Shown here in pieces: positions 1-27,375 of a stretch of DNA of 64,000 nt. Each line of letters opens with the position of its first letter. Position 1 is the stretch's first letter. The notes under the pieces were generated by a model. The model searched no databases and had not been told where the DNA came from. It worked only from the letters and a program-made list of their open reading frames with translations. The stretch is from Stramonita haemastoma. Its lineage: Eukaryota > Mollusca > Gastropoda > Neogastropoda > Muricidae. The stretch is taken from positions 46,345,245-46,409,244 of the forward strand of contig CM060323.1 of the NCBI GenBank assembly GCA_030674155.1, in the 5' to 3' direction. A program made the translations under genes and the position numbers.

Positions 1-299
1 GAGCATGCATATCTTTTGGCTCTGTACCAAACGTAGAGCATTTTGTGCGCATGTGAAAATGTAAATACTTTTTGTAGGAGAGTAAGGCCAGGCTATGGCT
101 ATTGGCCTAGCATGCACCTGGGTTCATGAGAGGGATGGGCTCTGCCTGTTCTATATGCCCATGACCCTATCTGAAAAAAAAAATCATCAAAAGAGTGCAA
201 TGAGAGGTATAGTCAGAAGGTGAAGTGAAGTGAAGGAAGGCTGGAAACCTGATCCTGCAAAGGTAGTGAGTCTCCATTGTGGACAAACTGCCACAAACT

Positions 300-870
300 G
301 CAGCTATACTCTCAAATCACACTTTCAGAGTGTTTTCACAGGTGAAGGGACAACTAGCTGATAAGTCAGTCCTGTTTGAGGAAGGAGTGTATCATTTTCA
401 GTGACACTGTCAGTGTTTTCACAGGTGAGTACAACTAGCCTGATAGTCAGTCCTGTTTTGAGGAAGGTATGTGTATTTTCAGTGACACTGTCATAGTGTT
501 TTCACAGGTGAAGTACAACTAGCCTGATAGTCATCCTGTTTTGAGGAAGGAATGTGTCATTTTGCAGAACTTCATGTTTCACATGGAAAACTACCATCCT
601 GTTCTTAGAAGCAGTGTAATTATGTTCAGTGAACATGCATAGTGTTTTCACAGGTGAATACAATAGCTGATAGTCAATCCATGTTTTGAGGAGGTATTGT
701 GTCATTTTCGTGACATCTGTCAGGTTTCAAAGGTGGAGTTACAACTAGCCTGATAGTCCTGTTTGAGGAGGCAGTTATTATGTTTCAGACACTGTCAATA
801 GGTTTTCACAGGTAGAGTACAACTAGCCTGATAGTCAGTCCTGTTTTGAGGAAGGCAGTGTATCATTTTC
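300..870. repeat. About 80-bp tandem repeat, 6-7 copies
   Basis: Units start near 331, 412, 494, (570), 641, 721 and 798 and share GTTTTCACAGGTGAAG, CTAGCCTGATAGTCAGTCC and TTTTGAGGAAGG. Copies differ by many one-base indels. Nothing coding. Confidence 0.85.
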
Positions 871-1530
871 AGTGCTCTGATGAAGCCTTCTCTTTGCAAG
901 AATCCTGTTGACTTGGACAAGACGTCTCCCTTATCAACTCCTAACACAGAGTAGTCAAGATGGTTCATGTTAGAAAACACACAGACTCCATCCAGGTTGA
1001 ACTGGATAGAAGTATAACTAAGTGTTGAACAGTGTGTGTATATGAGTATTATTTCTCTCTTGTAGACATTTTCAGAGTTGAGAAGGCTGAATTGTTCATT
1101 ACAGGAACTCAGTTGGCTCTGCTGTCTGATGGGGTTATGGATACTGCCCCCTTTCACCGACTATGAAATGGTTTATTGTATTTCAGGGTATTTGTCATTT
1201 AGCATCCATCGATCACAAGCTGGTGAAGCATTGGTGCAAGTGAGACCATTTGAACATTTGGATGCTTTAATAAAAAGAAATCATAAGCCAGCAGATTTTT
1301 GACAACATTTTGGATTTGACTGTTTTTGGCAACACCACCACCAGATTCCATTTTTCAGCAGGATCATATGAAATAGTTTATTTTTTTGTCTGGACATTGT
1401 GTTTTCATCCATGTCATGATGATTGTTGAAGATTGATTAGAGAAATTAAATTGTATGGAAAATGATAAATTAAAAGTATTGAAGGAAAGGAGCATTTGTG
1501 TTCTTTGTTCAGTGAAATGTGAAGGTAATG
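871..1530 (+). other. Unassigned; possible 3'-terminal exon fragment near 1,180-1,302
   Basis: A short frame ending at 1,302 follows an acceptor-like TTGTATTTCAG (1,176-1,186) and is followed by AATAAAAAG. The peptide end (VRPFEHLDALIKRNHK) looks non-repetitive, but I do not recognise it and the AATAAA lies inside the frame. Otherwise no feature seen. Confidence 0.2.
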
Positions 1531-1534
1531 TTAA

Positions 1535-1676
1535 CCCTTTCGCTGCCATCATATTTTGTTCAGGCACATGCTGGACGAAACGAGCGTTGAATCATGGCAA
1601 ACAGCAATCATCAACTGAGCATTGCTGGCGATGGTTTCTATGATGAAGGCTGTTTGTCAACAGTGCAGTAAAGAGG
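1535..1676. mobile_element. Possible small TTAA-flanked MITE
   Basis: TTAA at 1,531-1,534 and 1,677-1,680. Left end CCCTTTCGCTGC and the right end, read inverted, CCTCTTTACTGC match with one gap. Only about 142 bp and no internal evidence, so this could be chance. Confidence 0.4.
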
Positions 1677-1680
1677 TTAA

Positions 1681-2596
1681 ATGCCTGTGCAAGTTTCCAA
1701 ATATGACAGGAAAACCATGTGGTTAGAGTGTTGCGCTTGAGATTTGACAGCCCAGGGATTGAGCCACTGCCAGGATAAGGGAATTTTCCCCCTGGAGTTA
1801 ACATCACTCAACACTCTACTGTCCCTAACAAGATGTTCTGTATGCGTTTGTGTGTGGAACCTTGGACCTTGGTTAATAGTCTCATCCAAAGGACTTCTAG
1901 GGAAGTGGAGTCGGTACTGATGTTAATTCCAGGGAAAGATACCATCGAACAGGTGCCTCAGAGATGGCTCAACGCCACTCCCCCACCCCCTACCCCACCC
2001 GAATCAGGCAAACCCACCTACCCTGTATATAAAAAATTCACAGACAAGCAAAAACTACAACCGTTCTAGTCTTTTGCTTACCACATACACAAACTTCAAA
2101 TTACAAAACACAAGCTGGTAATAAATGTATTATTTTTTTTATTATGATGTCAGTCACAGAGTGATGTACATGGAACAAATGGTTTGGAACAATATCACAG
2201 CATGTTGTACTTCCATCTTTACTAGCTTAATAATCAAATTTTAAAAAAAGAAAAAAAAAAAGGCAGACACCCAGCTCTCTTTTCTGACCCCAAAAATAAA
2301 AACAACAAAAAAATAATGACTGAACTGATAAACTTGGTAACAAAGGGACTGCAAATCCTCTGAGAGAGAAATTGCACAATGATTCTTTTCCTCTAACAGC
2401 AGTTGTCTGTTAAAATTCACAGGGAAAATGCCTTTGGTTTAGGAATAATCAGAAAAAAACAACCCAAAAAAAGTGTCTGTTGGTTTGTCTATTTTGGATC
2501 CCACAAAACGTTTCCCCACAGAAATCTACTTTTGGTACAGCCTTGATGTCCCTCTCAACTCCACTGTCTCCATCCCCACTGCTGTCAGTAGGTTTA
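1681..2596. other. No gene seen
   Basis: AT-rich sequence with degraded SINE-B-like text near 1,740-1,950 (GGGATTGAGCC, CCCTGGAGTTAACATC, CTCATCCAAAGGACTTC). The downstream flank and possible 3' UTR of the RNF14-like gene would lie at its upper end; no polyadenylation site can be fixed. Confidence 0.4.
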
Positions 2597-2884
2597 GTTA
2601 AAGTTAAAGTCTGTCCCGAGCCTAAGGCTCATCAGCGCGGTGCTTATCCCGGTTTTCTGTGGCGCTAAGCGACTGAGAGTCATAGACTCCCCCCTGGATA
2701 GGACGCCAGTCTATCGCAGGGTTAACCCCCAACACAGGTTGGTACTCCTTTTACACCTGGGTGGGGTGAGAAAATAGCCGTAAAGTGCCTTTCCAAGGCA
2801 CAATGCCATAGCGGAATAGCTGGGATCGAACCAGGAACTTTAGATTACGGTACAACGCCCTAACACTAGGCCACAAGCGGGGCG
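2597..2884 (-). mobile_element. SINE-A copy (tRNA-derived)
   Basis: Reverse copy of the family seen at 7,757, 10,942 and 30,381. tRNA-like head with A-box TAGTGTTAGGG and B-box GGTTCGATCC, then a body with GGCACTTTACGGC, CCAGTCTATC and GACTCTCAGTCGC. Confidence 0.88.
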
Positions 2885-4292
2885 CTGTCAGTAGGAGCTC
2901 CACACAATGCCATCACCAGGGTTCACCATCTCTCTCTGTCCCTGCTGAGTTCTACTATCTTCTCCTGTAGCCCTCCCACACCGCTGATTTGAGTGATGTT
3001 GGCAATGTAAATGTTGGTGGTCTATCTCTGCCTAAAAGATTCTATGCTGAAGTTGATAGCTGGTGAGATGGCAGTACAAAACTGGGAAAAGCATTTAGGA
3101 CACCGACAAAATCCACTCTCCCTAAATAGTTTATAATCTTAACGGAAATGTCATAATAATGTTACTATAAGCGTAAATTTACTTGAGATGAATTTTTCTG
3201 TTTATTGAGATAATATAAGTATTGGTAGTGGCCATTTTCAAAACATTGAAATTACACCATATCACACACCTCCTCTCACCTCACTAAACGTCTTGATGAA
3301 AATGACCCCCCCCACCCCCAAAAAAAAAAAAAGAAACCTTACAGAACACTCAATAATGTGAAGCAAAACACTAGGAGTAAACAAGATGAAAAGCTAAAAC
3401 AAGATAAAGAGTGAAAACAAAGGCATTGCACAGATACACACTTCAACCCTTCGACTTCCCCTGTCCACCCCTCACGTATGCGGGCGTGCACGCGTGCACA
3501 CACACACACACACACCAACCCCTCATTACACCAATTCAACAGAATTTATCACGTGGAAACATAAATCTTCCACATGTTCAATCATTATACACCTTGATCA
3601 GTATTTTTCTGATTGTACACGGAAATGAAGACACACCACAATCATTGTGGAGGCCAAGAAGGTATGTCCTCATGGATAAGGCACACAGACACATTAATTG
3701 TTTTAGAGCCTGATCCTCTTTCTACTGCAGACAGATGATAATCAGTAGTGATTATTTCCCCATGTTGTTCACAACCCTGACCTCAAGACGACATCTACTC
3801 TACCACAACACCAAGACAATCTGAATAATACTTCCTTTTTCACACCATATTTGTCACTGAGGGCCAAAACTGTACACCCATTTATAAGTATTTTGAGCAT
3901 GCATGTAAAAAAAAAAGAAGAAAAAGTGACAAACCATTCATCACCCCCAACAAAGACAAGATTACAGAAACAGAAACAGCCAACTCACACATCCCCCACA
4001 TAAACAAATGCGCAATGAATGTGACTGAATATTTGTCCTAAAGGTAGAATTCTTGAGAAAATAATACAGCACAGTCTCCCTGTGAGTGGAAATCTGGAAA
4101 GTCATCATTTGTGTTTTATACCCCCCCCCCCCCCAAAACAACCCTAACCACAACCCCCCCCCCTCCCCCACAAAACAAACACACATTGTGATGCAACTCC
4201 TCCCCACTCCTAAACAACAAATACAAACAAAACTACCAAAATTTTTTTTAATCCTAGGAAAATGGTGCACACACACAAAAAATATATGTATT
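2885..4292. other. No gene seen; short simple repeats
   Basis: Contains (CA)n at 3,499-3,516, C-tracts at 4,122-4,170 and scattered A-tracts. No frame with coding character. Confidence 0.4.
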
Positions 4293-4450
4293 ATGCTGCG
4301 CACATGTTAAAACCCATTTGCTTTTCGAAGAGTAGGCCATTGTGTGCTAGTGGAGCGATGACAAAATTAACAAAACTGCACACACATAGGACAGGATGTA
4401 AACCCCCCCCCCCCCCCCACATGAGTGCTTATTCCATTATTCTCAAATAA
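4293..4450 (+). mobile_element. SINE-B fragment (3' part)
   Basis: Shares GCGCACATGTTAAA, CGAAGAGTAGGCCATTGTGT and GAGTGCTTATTCCATTAT with the full copies at 9,467 and 63,394; interrupted by a C-tract. Confidence 0.8.
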
Positions 4451-4724
4451 GAATTAAAATTTAAAAAGTATTCCTGGTAACGATGCATAGAAATGTGAAA
4501 CCCAAATTCTCCATTAATGCCAAAACATCCTGTTGTAACATATAAACTGGCAGAGATAGGAAAAATAAAGAAATGTATCGATGATGATGATGACATTTCA
4601 ATGTTGAATAATAAAAAATTAAGTAAGATAATAATGAGCACATTCCTTGTGCTTAATCATGCATAATGATTAATCCCCAAGTTTTTACAATGGATAATTC
4701 ATCAACAATTTACGCACTTTTCAT

Positions 4725-4726
4725 AT

Positions 4727-4757
<31 letters not shown>

Positions 4758-4965
4758 CACACACACACACAAACATGCATATGCAGAACATCTTGCGCAC
4801 ACGTTAAATCCTGTCCCACTTTTCATAAGAGTAGGCCATCATGTGCCGGTGGGAACAGATCATCTGATGACATTTACAAAACTGCATACACATGGGGACT
4901 GGATGTAAAAAAGCACAAGAGTGCTTATCCCATTATCCTCGATATAAAAGAATAAAATAAATTAA
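4725..4965 (+). mobile_element. (CA)n followed by SINE-B 3' part
   Basis: (CA)n at 4,725-4,772 runs into GCAGAACATCTTGCGCACAC, AGAGTAGGCCATCATGTGCC and CATTATCCTCGATATAAAAG. Head of the SINE is missing. Confidence 0.85.
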
Positions 4966-5854
4966 AAACAAAACAAAACCCACACACACACACAACATAT
5001 ATGCATTTAAAGACACAGACTAATATCTTCAGGAACAGACAGAAATGGACAGACCCATCATAACAAAGGAATCTGAATGCGCACTTTGTTCACATAATAT
5101 CAATATTCATGAAACAACAACATCAGGCAGCCCTTGAGGCAGACTAGGTCAGTTTAGGTAAAATGTGTGACAGTGACAGTGGTACATGGACATGTGAGGG
5201 CTGTATTTCATCAATAAAAAGAATCAACAAGGGCCGAGTAATGATGATGATGATAATAATAAGGATGATAATAATAATAATAATAATTATGATAGTACAA
5301 CAAAGACGATGATGATGATAATAATAAAAATAATACCAATAAATGGAATTTATATAGCGCTACATCTTGTAAAAACACATCAAAGTAATGATACATGGAA
5401 TTCATATTGCTTGACATCTTGTGAAATGCGAGTCAAAAGCGTTGACATTCAAATCATCCATATGCACGCAGCCCTTCACCAAATAGTACTAAATAAAAAT
5501 GTAAACACATGCACACACGAACATAACACACATTACCCAGGTGCTAAGTAGTGACACAACTCTCCCAGGTCAGTTTTCTACAGTATTTCATGTTTCTATC
5601 TTCCCCCCTACCACCCCCCCCCCCCTCCAATCCTTCTTTTAAAAATGTTAAGGCATATCATAGTAAAAAACCTCTAAAAAACCTTCTAAAAATCAAAACA
5701 AAAACAGAAAATGTTAAAAAAAAAAAAAAGCAACAAGAGGTTTATAACTAACTATAAAAGGATGAAGGGGGAGGGAGGGAGGGGGGAGAGGGCATTCAGC
5801 AGAAAATTTCCTGAAGGTGTGGGGCACTGTTTATACTTTGATATTAAAAGCTGT
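4966..5854. other. No gene seen; (ATG/ATA)n simple repeat
   Basis: A (GATGATAATAAT)-type run at 5,239-5,335, a C-tract near 5,612-5,625 and A-tracts. No coding signal. Confidence 0.4.
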
Positions 5855-6002
5855 TGGGGGACAGGATAGCTCAGTAGTCAGAGCATTCGCTTTCCCCAAG
5901 CCAAGGTTAAGCAGCATCGAGCGTGGTTACCAACTGGATGGGTGACCGTTTGCACACCTTGGCTTCAGTACAGTCTCAGGCAAACAGCCAGAGATAATCA
6001 TG
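5855..6002 (+). mobile_element. SINE-C copy, 3' truncated
   Basis: GGACAGGATAGCTCAGTAGT (A-box-like), GGTTAAGCAGCATCGAGCG and GATGGGTGACCGTTTGC match the full copies at 52,783 and 62,226; ends after CTTCAGTACAGTC. Confidence 0.85.
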
Positions 6003-7200
6003 GGATGACTAGTCTCACCATGTTCTCCACTATCTTCGCTTTTCCTGCCTCTCTTCCCCTACTCTGGTTCAGTTTTCTTCAACTTTGTGTGTGTATTGTG
6101 GGACTGTCATCTACCTGTTTGTACGTCACGAGTGGAAAAGTCATTTACAAAATCATGATAAACAATCCTGAAGTTGAAATGCAGTTAACTTAATAGTGGA
6201 GGGTGAAAAAAAAACCACCGGTCATATATGCAAAAATCTTACTACTGGAGAGTCTCCGAGCTAAAAACAAAAAAACAAAAAAAATTCTTAGAGCTCTAGC
6301 TGAGGAATGAAGAAAAAAAAACCGAAAAGATAAATGCGTTCCTTGACATAAGCTCTTCAATGCCTCCACTGTGTAATTCAGAGATCAATGAAAACAAACA
6401 AACAAAAAAAGATGTACAAATAAACAGACCTCTATCCCAGAAATTCATATCCACAAACATCATCAAAACATATAACCCAAATAACAAAACCGTTGTTAAA
6501 CAATACAACTCTGTTATTTTCAGACACATCAGTACTCGGTACAACACAAAACACAGAAATAACAGCTTTTTTCAGCTCAGCATTTCCCTGAAATGAATAC
6601 ATCTCCTGACAGGGAGAGTTAGAAGCGAGGACAATTTCTGTAAAAAGGGGAAAAAAACCAAAAAAAACCTGACCCCCCTCCAAAAAAAAAAAAAAATCAC
6701 ATGATCACTTTTTCACCCAAATCACAAGTGTTCCTTCTCACAGAAAAATAGGGAAAGGGAAGGGGGGGGGGGGGAGTGGGGGACACAGCAGCCAGATTTC
6801 CCCACTTTCAGCAGCTCCTCTCAGCTACTAGGCCCCTATCCATTCCCTACCATCCCAGCCCAGCCTGGTGATGACTATAGCAGGAACTGACCACACTTGA
6901 GCATAGTAAACAGGGAAAGGGGAATGCTAATTTCAGGACTTAGGGGGGGCCTGGTCCTTTGATTTCAGAGTTATACAGGAATCTGTGGCTGTGGGTGAGG
7001 GTTGGGGGGTGGAGCACAGCAGTCAGTTTCCCTCCAACTTTCAGCTCCTCTCAGCGGCTAATTACTTCAATCCTAGCCCAGCCCAGCCCAGCTGGTGCTA
7101 ATTATCATAGTAGGAACTGACCAACACTTGTGGACTTAGGTAAAAAGAAAGGGATGTGTGCTAAATTTAGCAAGTCTGGACTGACTGATGTTGGATCTGT
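6003..7200. other. No gene seen
   Basis: A- and C-tract-rich sequence. Two blocks near 6,800-6,890 and 7,035-7,120 repeat CAGCTCCTCTCAGC and GTGATGACTATAGCAGGAACTGACCA-like text, a local duplication about 230 bp apart. Confidence 0.4.
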
Positions 7201-7440
7201 GCACTATGGAGGAGTAGGAAGTGGGAGGCAGGGGGAGGGGGGTGGTGTTGGGGGGGGGAGTGAGGGCTGGTGGTTAGGGGGATGGGAGTGGGGGGTGGTG
7301 GTTAGGGGGGGGGGGTGGTTAGGGGGGTGGGGGGGGTGGTTAGAGGGGTGGAAGTAGAGGGGTGGGGGGTGAAGGGTTAGCTGGGTAGGGAAGGGGTGGA
7401 GGTAGAGGGGTGGGGTAGGGGGGTAGAGGGGGGTGGTGGG
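7201..7440. repeat. G-rich repeat tract directly downstream of the RNF14-like stop codon
   Basis: Repeated units such as GGGTGGTTAGGGGGG and GGTGGAGGTAGAGGGG on the plus strand. Many G-runs of four or more could form G-quadruplexes. In the RNF14-like transcript it would be a C-rich 3' UTR. Confidence 0.8.
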
Positions 7441-21683
<14,243 letters not shown>

Positions 21684-22589
21684 ACACAGCATTCAAAAAC
21701 ACTTTTTAACAGACAGATATATTGGGCCTACACTACAGATTAGCCTATGAGCTTAGTATATAGGCATATAAATTAGACACATGCACTAACATGTTGACAG
21801 TCAGGACTCCAGTACATCAAACTACATCATACATGTAAAGTGTAATTTTGTATTCATATTATATAATACACTCATTGACTCAAGACACACCCCTATAGGC
21901 CCCTGGCTGATACACAAAAAGCACCTGTATCCAAATCTGTTGATGACATTGACTATCTTGGAAAAAATACTTTATTTCTATAATGTCTAAGTCATCAATT
22001 TATTGCACACCCTACTGGGCCCAAGAAAAGACGAGTTCATTAAAAAAAAAAAAAAAAAATCGCTGGTAACTTGGTAAGAAGCGATCGCTAGATGGAGACC
22101 TACGTTCTGACAGCTGAACTACTCAGCGTTCATTGGATTCGTATGCTTCTCTCTTCAAAAACTCTAGTATCACACAGATCACACAAAAAACTCTATCACT
22201 CTATCACACAAAAACTCTAGTATCACACAGATATATCATTTCATAACATTGTGAACAAACCATACGAGTTCTCTGGCTAGGACTATTTGTAGGCCTATTC
22301 GTAAAACTTTTCGAACTTATGTTCTGAGGAAAATACGTACTGAAATGGGCTACAAATGGTGGGAGTTTCTTGGGAATGGTCACTTGCTCTAATCCTTCGT
22401 TACAAACCATGCGATGATATCATCAGAAGGTCTACAAGGACTTCAATACCAGTCCAGCAGAAAAGCTTGGTTGCTGCACAAGCACACGCAATGATCTGAA
22501 AGACAAACAGAATCATTCTAACAGGAAAAGAGGTATCCAATATATATCCGTTTGAGAACGAAGACAGATGAGAATAACTCGATGAAAAG
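21684..22589. other. 5' flank or first intron of the RNF14-like gene, no feature seen
   Basis: A true first exon or promoter is expected here or beyond, but I could not identify one. There is a short local duplication of ACTCTAGTATCACACAGAT near 22,163 and 22,213. Confidence 0.4.
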
Positions 22590-23860
22590 CTTTAAAAAGC
22601 AGCTGAAGGCAGAAAAACTCCTGGCAGAAGAACAAGCGGGCTTTAGACCAAAACGCAGCACAATGGAACAAATTTTCAACCTGAGAATTCTGATAGAGAA
22701 GCATCTCCAACACCAAAAAGACTTGTACCACAATTTTATAGACTTCAAAAAGGCCTTTGACAGGGTATGGCATGACGGCCTCTGGCAAGTACTCAGGCAC
22801 TTCAACATTGACAACTGCCTAATTGAAGTCATCAAGGCTCTGTACGAGAATGCAAGAAGTGCAGTTTTCATGAACAACCACGTGGGCGAGTTCTTCAAGA
22901 CCACGGTTGGAGTCCGCCAGGGCTGCCTTCTCTCACCTGTACTCTTCAACCTCTTCCTCGAAAACATCATGACAGAGACACTGCAAAACCACCACACTTC
23001 CATCTCCATTGGTGGAAGACCCCTTTGCAACCTCAGATTTGCAGATGACATTGACCTCATGGGCAGCAGCAAACAAGAACTGCAAATCCTCACAGACAGT
23101 CTAACAGACCGAGCGAGCGCATACGGCATGGAGGTCAGTACAGAGAAATCGAAGATCATGGTCAACAGCGCGAGTAATGACAGCACGGAAATAAAGATGA
23201 ATGGAGAAATATTGGAAGAGGTGAGCCAATTCAAATACTTAGGCTCCATCCTAACAAAAGATGGCACATCAAACAATGAGGTGAAAGCTCGCATTGCAAC
23301 AGCAACATCTGCTGTAGTCAGACTCCAGAGGATCATCAGAAGCAACAACATCAGCTTCTGCACCAAATACCACCTCTACAAATCCCTCGTAATATCTATC
23401 CTCCTATATGGCTGTGAATCATGGACTCTGACAGCAGAGTTAGAGAGAAGAATCCAAGCATTCGAGAACAAGTGCCACAGAAGACTCCTCAAAATATCAT
23501 ACAAAGAACACAAGACCAATAACTATGTGAAAGAGGAAATCAAAAAGCGTGTGGGCCCCCAAGAGCCTTTGCTCTCCACCATAAAGAGGAGAAAGCTGAT
23601 GTGGTTTGGTCACACCACAAGACACAACACCCTAGCAAAAACCATCTTGCAAGGAACAGTCGAGGGCAAAAGAAGAAGAGGCCGCCAAAAGAAATCATGG
23701 GTTGACAACATCAAAGACTGGACTGCCCAACCCCTGCAACGCCTCCTACTAGCCACACAGGATCGTGAAGCATGGAAAAAGATCTCCGTTGCGTCTTCTC
23801 TCATGTCCCCCCTACGTCCTTTGGGACATGGGACTGAGTGAGTGAGTGAGTGTGAAGGCA
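22590..23860 (+). mobile_element. 5'-truncated RTE-like LINE with intact RT core
   Basis: An uninterrupted frame (22,552-23,841) encodes AEEQAGFRPKRSTMEQIF, NFIDFKKAFDRVWHDGL, VGVRQGCLLSPVLFNLFLEN, the active site LRFADDIDLMG, FKYLGSILTKDG, and a C-terminal tail with MWFGHTTRHN and KRRRGRQKKSWVDN. These are the RT and C-terminal blocks of RTE-type elements. The endonuclease and first RT blocks are missing, so it is a 5' truncation. The 3' end has (TGAG)n, a tail of the RTE kind. The upstream edge is approximate. Confidence 0.88.
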
Positions 23861-23951
23861 TTCATTTCACAGTGTCAATAGAGAAAATACCCATGAGCTT
23901 CATCTAATAAAACACACGCGCACACGAGCGTGCACACACACGAGCGCGCGT

Positions 23952-23999
<48 letters not shown>

Positions 24000-24420
24000 C
24001 TTGGTAAGAAGCTCCTTTAAAACAAACGTTTAAAAAACTTTTGAAGACACGTCTGATGGACAAATCGCGATGCCATTTCCTTCCATCAAGGCTACTTTAC
24101 ATCTGGATGCTTTGTAAATTCTTATTATTACCTTGCTTTGTCCTGCTTTTCCTCCTTCGGATGAGACTTTAAACTGAGGCCCCGTGTGCGAACGCACGCA
24201 GAACATCTTGCGCACACGTTAAATCCTGTTCCACTTTTCGTAAGAGTAGGCCATCGTGTGCCGGCGGGAACAGATGACATTTACAAAACTGCACACACAC
24301 GGGGACTGGATGTAAAAAAGCACAAGAGTGCTTATCCCATTATCCTCGATATAAAAGAATAAATCTAATCTAATCTAATCTAATCTAATCTAATTTCCCC
24401 CCTTCTTTTTCTTCTTCATT
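23861..24420 (+). mobile_element. (AC)n and SINE-B 3' part
   Basis: (AC)n at 23,951-23,996. SINE-B from CCTTCGGATGAGACTTTAAA (about 24,151) to CATTATCCTCGATATAAAAG, with an (ATCTA)n tail ending near 24,398. Confidence 0.88.
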
Positions 24421-25048
24421 ACTTGTATGTCTGATTTGCATCACTAGCAGTGGAGCAAGGGCTAGAAAAAGAAAAGTGCATACTGCTAATCTGATACATG
24501 AGGAAATAATGACTGTCATTTTCTCCAATGTGTTTATGTAAAATTAGATATTTAAACAAAGATTTGTTTTGAGGCAAAAATTTTACCATAGAAAGGCTGC
24601 TTTTATCGCTTACACCATTACAACTGCCCAAAATATGGCACAACTTTTTAACAGAAACGCATAACTCCATAAACAAATTATTTGTGAAATCAAACAAAAA
24701 AATAAAATGCAACATTGTTCTAGCAGATGATATCGTAGAAAGAATATATTTCGTTTCTAATTTGTTGCTAGCTGTAAGAAAACATGGCGCTAGGCAATGC
24801 TCTGCCACGTCAAAAACCTCTGGAGTAGTTAGCACACTTCTCTCAAATTTTGTGTGAACGGAACTGTTTGAGGAAAAGAAAAAGTGTACACTAGTTCAGC
24901 GACGAGTGAGTGGTCAAGTGGGGGATGTATGGCCTGTGTTCTATCACATTCCTGCCAGTGTTACTTTGACAACCCGTTACTGTGTTGTGAAGTGTGCCGT
25001 GGATGACAAGAGTGAAAGTAGTTTCGCGGAGCGTGATCCAAAACACCA
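24421..25048 (+). promoter_or_regulatory. Presumed promoter and 5' UTR region of the transporter gene
   Basis: Only the position upstream of the start codon supports this. No clear TATA box or initiator was identified. Confidence 0.3.
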
Positions 25049-25255
25049 ATGACTGAAGCAGCGATGAGTACCAACAATATGCTCACTCGGCCTTCGCACA
25101 TCATTGCGTTGTGCTCGATAGCTAATTTCATAAATTCTGCAGACAGAGTTATCATGCCAATTGCCATTGTTCCTATGGCGGATGAGTTCAAATGGGATCT
25201 TCACGGTCAAGGATGGGTTCTATCCTCATTTGCTGTGGGCTACATGAGTAGTCAG
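25049..25255 (+). CDS. SLC17/PHT4-like exon 1 (N-terminus, TM1, start of TM2)
   Basis: 69 codons from the first ATG; a second in-frame ATG is six codons later. Ends FAVGYMSSQ at donor CAG|GTAAAG, phase 0. TM1 holds the N-x-x-D-R pattern ([13 protein letters not shown]) typical of SLC17. Confidence 0.9.
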
Positions 25256-25434
25256 GTAAAGATGAGACTGTTCTTTATAGATCTATATAAATATAGAATA
25301 TATTAATGCCACAAATACATTTATGTATCCATAGAACAGGCTAAAGTAGTGGGTCATTAACTGTTTCAACTTTCAGGTGGTGGTGGTGGTGGTGGTGTGG
25401 TGGTGGTAGTCGTGGTGGTGGTGGTGGTGGTGGT

Positions 25435-25478
<44 letters not shown>

Positions 25479-25935
25479 GGCAAGGCAAGGCAAGGCAAAT
25501 TCTTTTATTCGAGGATAATAGATAAGCACACATGTGCTTTTTTACATCCAGTCCCCGCCCTTTTCAGGGATAACATCAAAATAAAAGATATTAAACAATA
25601 AAACTATACGCAGTACCAAACAACATACGGAAATAAGTACACTGCATATAATAAGGTAAGAGAAATGCGACAGTACACTACATATAATAAGGTGAGAAAG
25701 GTGCACTCATTCAGAAGAGAAAATCAGAAGTCACAATAAAATAATTTGGATTATTAAAGAAGAAGAAAAGAAACGAAAAAAAACCCCAAAAAACAAAAAA
25801 AACAAGAACAAAACAAACAAACAAAAAAAAACAAAAAAAACAAACAAAAAAAACAAAACAGAACAAAACAAAACCCCAAACAAACAAAGAAACAAACAAA
25901 CAAAAAACCCCCCCAAAAAACAAAACAAAACAAAC

Positions 25936-25974
<39 letters not shown>

Positions 25975-26286
25975 ACCGCTAATAAACAAAGAGCCAGCAG
26001 GAGGCAGCAGGAGAACATTATAATAAACAACTGAAACATCAGTCTACGTCCATATGTCTAAAGTTATACAAGTCATTTAAATCATACATTTGGATAAAAG
26101 GGGGAAAAAATAAATGATATTCTTATTTGAAGGGGGCGGGGGAGAATACTATAAAAAAACAAAACAAAAAACTAAACAAAAAAACAACAAAAAAACAAAC
26201 AAACAAACACATCCCAGATGTTTATAGAATTAGCAAAACATTTTTAGAAATTGGATAATGATTTCCACAGTGTGTGTTGTGTGCAT

Positions 26287-26338
<52 letters not shown>

Positions 26339-26707
26339 GTGTGTGTGTGTGTGTGTGTTGTGTGTGTGTGTGCTTATATAAAATAATGGAATAAAAAGTC
26401 TAATCCCTGTATGCATGTGGTTTTGTAAATTTTGTTGAATCTGTTCCCATAGGCACAAGATAGCCAACTTTTCTGAAAAGTACTAGCTGAACACAAGCAT
26501 ACATGTATTCACACATGTATTATAGGACCTTGGTTTATTCAATTATTGTCTCAACTCTCATCCATAGGACTTTGCCTTTGGAGTAGTGTCTGCGTGTGTC
26601 TGTGTTTACTGTTTGTCAGTGTGGTGTGTGTGTGTGTGTGCATGCGTGCGTGCGTGCGTGCGTGCGTGTGTGCGTGCGTGCGTGCGTGCATGTGTGTGCA
26701 CGCGCGC

Positions 26708-26778
<71 letters not shown>

Positions 26779-27294
26779 GTGCAAACTGTACAAAAAGGTA
26801 AGATGATGAGATTAAGGAAGGTCGAGCAAATGAATTTATGAATGATATTTAAAATAAAATTGGTGTGGAATCCATGTGTGCAAGTCTTATATATGAGCAT
26901 GTAAAGTGAGGTCTCTAGCTCTTGGAAAGAGACCCTGGCATGTTTTTTGAAGTTACTTATTGAGTCACAAACAATGAAACATTTTATCATAATTTTATCA
27001 GATGAGTTGTACACAGACTTGTTGTATTCATGAACTTTGTATTATACTCATGAATAAGTTTTATGTCTCACTCTCAGTGTCTGTCACTGTGTCAGAAATC
27101 TGGTCCATTGTATCATCCTTTTTTAAAATTTAAAATATATTTATTAAAACACCTTTCTAGAGCTGTGCACAGGATTCATTCATGCAATGATTCATTACCT
27201 CATCCTTGTCTCCTCCCCGTGCCTTTCACTCATTGTCATGTTCTATCTGTCTGTTTCCTTTTCTGTCACTCACCAACACACACACTGACAGTCA

Positions 27295-27375
<81 letters not shown>

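Noticed and set aside
22518..23366. 282-codon frame on the minus strand
   Set aside because: Antisense shadow of the RTE reverse transcriptase frame, which has clear RT motifs.
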